24,042 bases of DNA from an uncultured Campylobacter sp. (GTDB taxonomy: Bacteria > Campylobacterota > Campylobacteria > Campylobacterales > Campylobacteraceae): assembly GCF_938045465.1 (NCBI RefSeq), contig NZ_CALIBF010000210.1, positions 1 to 24,042 on the forward strand. Direction: 5' to 3'. Position 1 is the stretch's first letter. Every line of letters begins with the position of its first letter. The notes below the pieces were generated by a model. It was not told the origin of the DNA. It made no database searches and saw only the letters and a program-made list of their open reading frames with translations. This document shows, one piece after another, positions 20,805 through 24,042 of the stretch. A program made the position numbers and the translations under genes.

Positions 20805-22328
20805 TCAGCTTTGCCTTAGTTTTTTAGCGAATTCCAGGGCTTCTGCAGTAATAGTCTCGCCGCTTATCATACGAGCTAGCTCTGTTATTTTCTCATTTTC
20901 GCTTAATAATCTCACGCTAGATTTGCCGTTCGTTTTACTTACTAAAAAGTGTGACGCAGCCTTTGAGCTAAGCTGCGGCTGGTGCGAGATCGCAAAAATT
21001 TGATAAAATTTTGAAATTTTTACCAGCACGTTAGCGATACTCATCGCCTCTTTTCCGCTTAAATTTGAATCAATCTCGTCTAAGATCAAAATTCCCTCGC
21101 CGTTATTTGTAAGCTCTAAGCTTGCCGCGATGAAAGCAAGGCGCAGGCGGTTCGTCTCGCCTGAGCTTAAATTTTTAAATTCCGTCTTGCACAAGCTGAC
21201 GCAAATTTCGTCTGTGCCGCACTCACTAAGCGCCGTAGGCTTAAAACTAAGCTCCACTCCGTCCATATAAAGCTGCTTTAGATAGGAATTTATCAGATCC
21301 TCGAGCCGTTTTTTAGCGCCCTTGCGAGCATCGCTAATTTTTTCGGCAAGGGTAGCGGTGCTTTCGCTAAGGCGTTTAAATTCCACTTGCAACTTGGTTT
21401 TTTCAAAGCTTAACTGCTCGTAATGCTCAAGCTCTTTCTTGCGCGCTTCAAGCGTAGCCAAAGCCTCTTCTATGCTTCCGTAGCGCCTATTTAGCGCGCT
21501 AAGAGCTTCGATGCGATCTAAAATTTTCTCTATGTCGATATTTTCGAGCTCGTCTAAATTCAAGCTTTCTCGCTTTAGCCGCAGCTCGTTCATCGCATCC
21601 TCAAAAAACGCGCTATCCAGCCCGCTAAGACTTAGCGCTTCGATGACGCTGCGCTCCAGCTCAAAAACGCCCTGCGCCCTAGCCCAAAGTTCCTCGATCT
21701 TATCTTTTTTACTAAGCTTTTTTTTGATCTGCAAAAGCTCCTCATATTCACCGATCTTAGGCGATACGCGCTCGATTTTTTCAATCTCGAAGCGAGCGAA
21801 TTCCTTTAACTCCTCGATCTTGCGCTCTTGATCCAAAATTTCATCCAGCTGCTTTTTTGTGCGGCTAAATTCCACAAAAGCGCTTTGAAGCTCCGATAGG
21901 CTTTGAGCGTGCGCCGCATCTTTTTTCGCGGCGATAAAATCAAGTAATTTTAGCAAGCTGCCGCTACTCATTTCGCCGGCGTTTTTCGCGCCTAAAAATT
22001 TCACGTATTCGCCGGCGATCGTGCTTAGATTTTTTTTTGAGACCGATTGAGAATTTATAAAGTATCGCAAGCTACGCTCTTTTAGGACGCGAAAAGTATT
22101 TGGCGTATCGTTTATCAAGCCGAAATTTTCCATATCAAATTTATGCTCTACGTCCGCTTCTATGAGCTCAGCCTCGCATTCGTTAAGACCGAACACCGCT
22201 AAAATCGCGCCTATTAATACCGATTTGCCTGCGCCGCTGATACCTGTAAATACGCTAAGCCCCGGACCAAAACTAAGCTCGCTCTCGCAAAAACCTAGAT
22301 TATTTTTAATATAAATTCTTTCTAGCAT
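20805..22328 (-). CDS. recN: DNA repair ATPase RecN
   Basis: This 507-residue SMC-like ATPase has Walker A GISGAGKS (29-36), two central coiled-coil arms rich in Lys/Glu (about 155-325), the ABC signature LSSGETNRLRLAF, and Walker B ILILDEIDSNLSG near the C-terminus. It is somewhat shorter than E. coli RecN. RecN helps repair DNA double-strand breaks. I start it at the ATG at 22328, which begins MLERIYIKNN and overlaps the nadK stop as ATGCTAG; the start five codons upstream adds a poorly fitting MGARR. A run of nine A lies in the coding strand at 22038-22030 (codons for SKKN), a possible slippage point. Confidence 0.92.
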   Translation of the reverse strand: MLERIYIKNNLGFCESELSFGPGLSVFTGISGAGKSVLIGAILAVFGLNECEAELIEADVEHKFDMENFGLINDTPNTFRVLKERSLRYFINSQSVSKKNLSTIAGEYVKFLGAKNAGEMSSGSLLKLLDFIAAKKDAAHAQSLSELQSAFVEFSRTKKQLDEILDQERKIEELKEFARFEIEKIERVSPKIGEYEELLQIKKKLSKKDKIEELWARAQGVFELERSVIEALSLSGLDSAFFEDAMNELRLKRESLNLDELENIDIEKILDRIEALSALNRRYGSIEEALATLEARKKELEHYEQLSFEKTKLQVEFKRLSESTATLAEKISDARKGAKKRLEDLINSYLKQLYMDGVELSFKPTALSECGTDEICVSLCKTEFKNLSSGETNRLRLAFIAASLELTNNGEGILILDEIDSNLSGKEAMSIANVLVKISKFYQIFAISHQPQLSSKAASHFLVSKTNGKSSVRLLSENEKITELARMISGETITAEALEFAKKLRQS

Positions 22329-23197
22329 CCGCCGTGCCCCCATCTGAGTTTGGCTTTTAAAACGTCGAAATAATCGTAACTTTTGCGTTTTATTAAATTT
22401 GCCTTTGCGTGCGAAATTTTAACGCTTACGCTGTGAAATTCCGCCATATCAAAAACGTCTTGTCCATCGATGACGACGCTAACTTCGGAGCTTCCGGCGT
22501 TTTTGAAGCTTGCGAGATATTCTTTTGGAAGAATCAAAGGCCGCTGCGTCAGGCTGTGCGAGCAGATCGGCGTGACGCAAAACACGTCGCACAGCGGATA
22601 GACGATAGATCCGTTCGCGCTCATATTATACGCGGTCGAGCCCACGGCGGAGCTTACGATCACACCGTCGCCGTAGTAAGTATTGAAATATTTTCTATTT
22701 AAAAACGCGTCGATCTTCGCCATCGAAGAGATGTGGCTGCGGGTAATTACGACGTCGTTAAATGCGGTCTTGCGGACGATTTTACCGCCGCCGTTTTCCA
22801 GTATAACTTCGAGCAAAAACGGGCGTTCGATCTCGTATTCGCCGCGCAAAAATTCCTTTAAAAATTTTGCAAATTCGCTCGGCTGCACGTCCGTTAAAAA
22901 CCCGAGAGTGCCTGCATTGATACCCAAAATAAAGGCGTTTTTGTCGCTTAGCAGCCTCGCAAGCCCGATGAGCGTGCCGTCGCCGCCGAGGCTGATTAAA
23001 AAATTGGTCTTTTTTAAAATTTCTGCAAGCGTATGCGGCTTAAGGCCGAAAAATTCCGCTCCGTTCTCTTCAAGCAAAAGCTCAATACCTTGCGCTTTTA
23101 AAATTTCGCAAATTTGCTCCACGACGGGGCGAATCTCATCCGATTTTTTGGCTATCAGCCCCGCGAATTTAAGGTTTTTATGAATTTTGTTTTCCAT
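22322..23197 (-). CDS. nadK: NAD kinase
   Basis: This 291-residue cytoplasmic enzyme makes NADP+ from NAD+ with ATP or polyphosphate. The family motif GGDGT is at residues 71-75, with NAGTLGFLTD (94-103). FNDVV at 146-150 stands where many members have NE, and GSTAYNMSANGSIVYP lies in the C-terminal domain. Length is usual. The last codons overlap the recN start by 7 bases. No Shine-Dalgarno sequence precedes the ATG, and a -10 box lies within 8 bases of it, so the transcript may be leaderless. It is divergent from aspS. Confidence 0.93.
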   Translation of the reverse strand: MENKIHKNLKFAGLIAKKSDEIRPVVEQICEILKAQGIELLLEENGAEFFGLKPHTLAEILKKTNFLISLGGDGTLIGLARLLSDKNAFILGINAGTLGFLTDVQPSEFAKFLKEFLRGEYEIERPFLLEVILENGGGKIVRKTAFNDVVITRSHISSMAKIDAFLNRKYFNTYYGDGVIVSSAVGSTAYNMSANGSIVYPLCDVFCVTPICSHSLTQRPLILPKEYLASFKNAGSSEVSVVIDGQDVFDMAEFHSVSVKISHAKANLIKRKSYDYFDVLKAKLRWGHGGC

Positions 23198-23203
23198 AGT
23201 TTT

Positions 23204-23211
23204 ATTTTATA
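23204..23211 (-). promoter_or_regulatory. -10 element for nadK, implying a leaderless mRNA
   Basis: TATAAAAT on the minus strand has its -10 hexamer ending 8 bases before the ATG at 23197. Start of transcription would fall on or within two bases of the ATG. Confidence 0.4.
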
Positions 23212-23242
23212 AAAAATTAGCTTTGTAAAAGCAAAATTTAAC

Positions 23243-23248
23243 TATACT
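23243..23248 (+). promoter_or_regulatory. -10 element for aspS
   Basis: TATACT lies 32 bases before the TTG start. The spacer ends with AAAGGAG as ribosome-binding site. Confidence 0.4.
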
Positions 23249-23280
23249 TGCGTTTTACAAATAATTTTAAAGGAGTAAAT

Positions 23281-24042
23281 TTGCGAAGTCATTATTGCGC
23301 CGATTTGAGTAAAAACGATATCGGCAAAAGTGTAACCGTGTGCGGCTGGGTAAATTCTTACCGCGACCACGGCGGCGTTATTTTTATAGATTTGCGCGAC
23401 CGAAGCGGCTTGCTTCAGCTCGTGTGCGATCCCAAAGATGGCAAAAAAGCGTATGAAATTGCAAACGAAGTACGAAACGAATTTGTCCTAAAAGCCGTCG
23501 GCAAGATCCGCGCTCGCGGCGAAGGGCTTGAAAATCCAAATTTAAAAACCGGCGACATCGAAGTCGTGGTAGAAAGCTTAGAGATCGAAAATCCAAGCAA
23601 GCCGCTTCCTTTCGTAATCGGCGATAAAAGCGTCAACGAAGAAACGAAGCTAAAATACCGCTTTTTAGATCTGCGCGCCGAGGGAAGCTTCGATAAATTT
23701 AAGATGCGCTCCAAGGCTGCGATCGCCGCGCGAAATGCTCTTGATAGGCTAGGCTTTGTGGAGGTCGAAACGCCGATCTTAACGCGCGCGACGCCCGAGG
23801 GCGCTAGGGATTATCTGGTGCCTAGCCGCGTCTATCCGGGCAGCTTCTACGCGCTTCCGCAAAGTCCGCAGCTTTTCAAGCAGCTTTTGATGTGCTCGGG
23901 CTTTGATAAATACTTCCAGATCGCGCGTTGCTTCCGCGATGAGGACCTACGCGCCGACCGCCAGCCGGAATTTACGCAGATCGATATCGAGATGAGCTTC
24001 AACACCCAGTACGACGTAATGAGCGTAGCTGAGGAGGTTTTA
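23281..24042 (+). CDS. aspS: Aspartyl-tRNA synthetase, N-terminal 254 residues (3' end beyond window)
   Basis: The frame from TTG at 23281 is open to the window end. It begins with the conserved RSHYCADLSK and the OB-fold anticodon-binding domain (CGWVNSYRDHGGV, then FIDLRDRSGLLQLV). The class II catalytic core follows, with RYRFLDLR-type hinge residues (KYRFLDLRAEG), VETPIL, PQSPQLFKQLLM and motif 2 FRDEDLRADRQPEFTQID (from residue 218). TTG is the start because AAAGGAG lies 6 bases upstream and the protein then aligns with Campylobacter AspRS from its first residue. In epsilonproteobacteria this enzyme is generally non-discriminating and also charges tRNA-Asn for GatCAB amidation; that is family knowledge, not visible here. 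Confidence 0.95.
   Translation, partial: MRSHYCADLSKNDIGKSVTVCGWVNSYRDHGGVIFIDLRDRSGLLQLVCDPKDGKKAYEIANEVRNEFVLKAVGKIRARGEGLENPNLKTGDIEVVVESLEIENPSKPLPFVIGDKSVNEETKLKYRFLDLRAEGSFDKFKMRSKAAIAARNALDRLGFVEVETPILTRATPEGARDYLVPSRVYPGSFYALPQSPQLFKQLLMCSGFDKYFQIARCFRDEDLRADRQPEFTQIDIEMSFNTQYDVMSVAEEVL

Noticed and set aside
1..24042. CRISPR arrays, tRNA or rRNA genes, transposases and prophage genes
   Set aside because: No regularly spaced repeats, cloverleaf or rRNA-like sequence, transposase motif or phage structural gene was seen.

Overview
The window looks like chromosome of a Campylobacter species with a fairly high G+C content for the genus, of the C. gracilis/showae/rectus type. Three things suggest this: very frequent AAATTT/TTAAAATTT words, epsilonproteobacterial-style proteins, and the mtaB-mscS-aroB gene order, which I recall from C. 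jejuni. The species assignment is an inference. Most genes lie on the minus strand in tight, often overlapping operons.

Layout. (1) 1-260: the 3' end of an A+T-rich gene with YwqK/MORN-type repeats, running in from outside the window. (2) 5230-498, minus strand: seven adjacent or overlapping genes. They encode a small RxR-type HMA-like protein, a helical ferritin-like protein, three small membrane proteins (two of YtxH type), a P1B-type metal ATPase whose N-terminal domain resembles the small HMA-like protein, and a two-helix membrane protein with a polybasic tail. I read this as a ferrosome (fez)-like iron-storage locus. Two A+T-rich Fur-box-like sites lie in front of its two promoter regions. 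(3) 13040-5296, minus strand: an operon of a TrkA/RCK-like protein, aroB, an MscS channel, the tRNA methylthiotransferase mtaB, an FtsH-like AAA+ protein that has lost its zinc protease motif, and mogA. (4) 15646-13328: a TonB-dependent siderophore-type receptor followed by a strong terminator. (5) 15873-16706: yihY, divergent from the receptor. (6) 16707-18117: a small A+T-rich accessory patch with an apparently frameshifted membrane gene, an unrecognised 160-residue protein, an orphan VbhA-like antitoxin and a long inverted repeat. (7) 20679-18118: tatD, a lytic transglycosylase and rlpA. (8) 23197-20805: nadK-recN. (9) 23281 onward: the start of aspS, using TTG, divergent from nadK.

How the genes fit together. 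Iron is the clearest accessory theme: an outer-membrane ferric-chelate receptor, and a separate locus that could pump iron into a membrane-bound store. The envelope genes (mscS, yihY, rlpA, transglycosylase) and housekeeping genes (aroB, mtaB, mogA, tatD, recN, nadK, aspS) look ordinary. The exception is the FtsH paralogue without its protease site. I saw no rRNA, tRNA, CRISPR array or insertion sequence.
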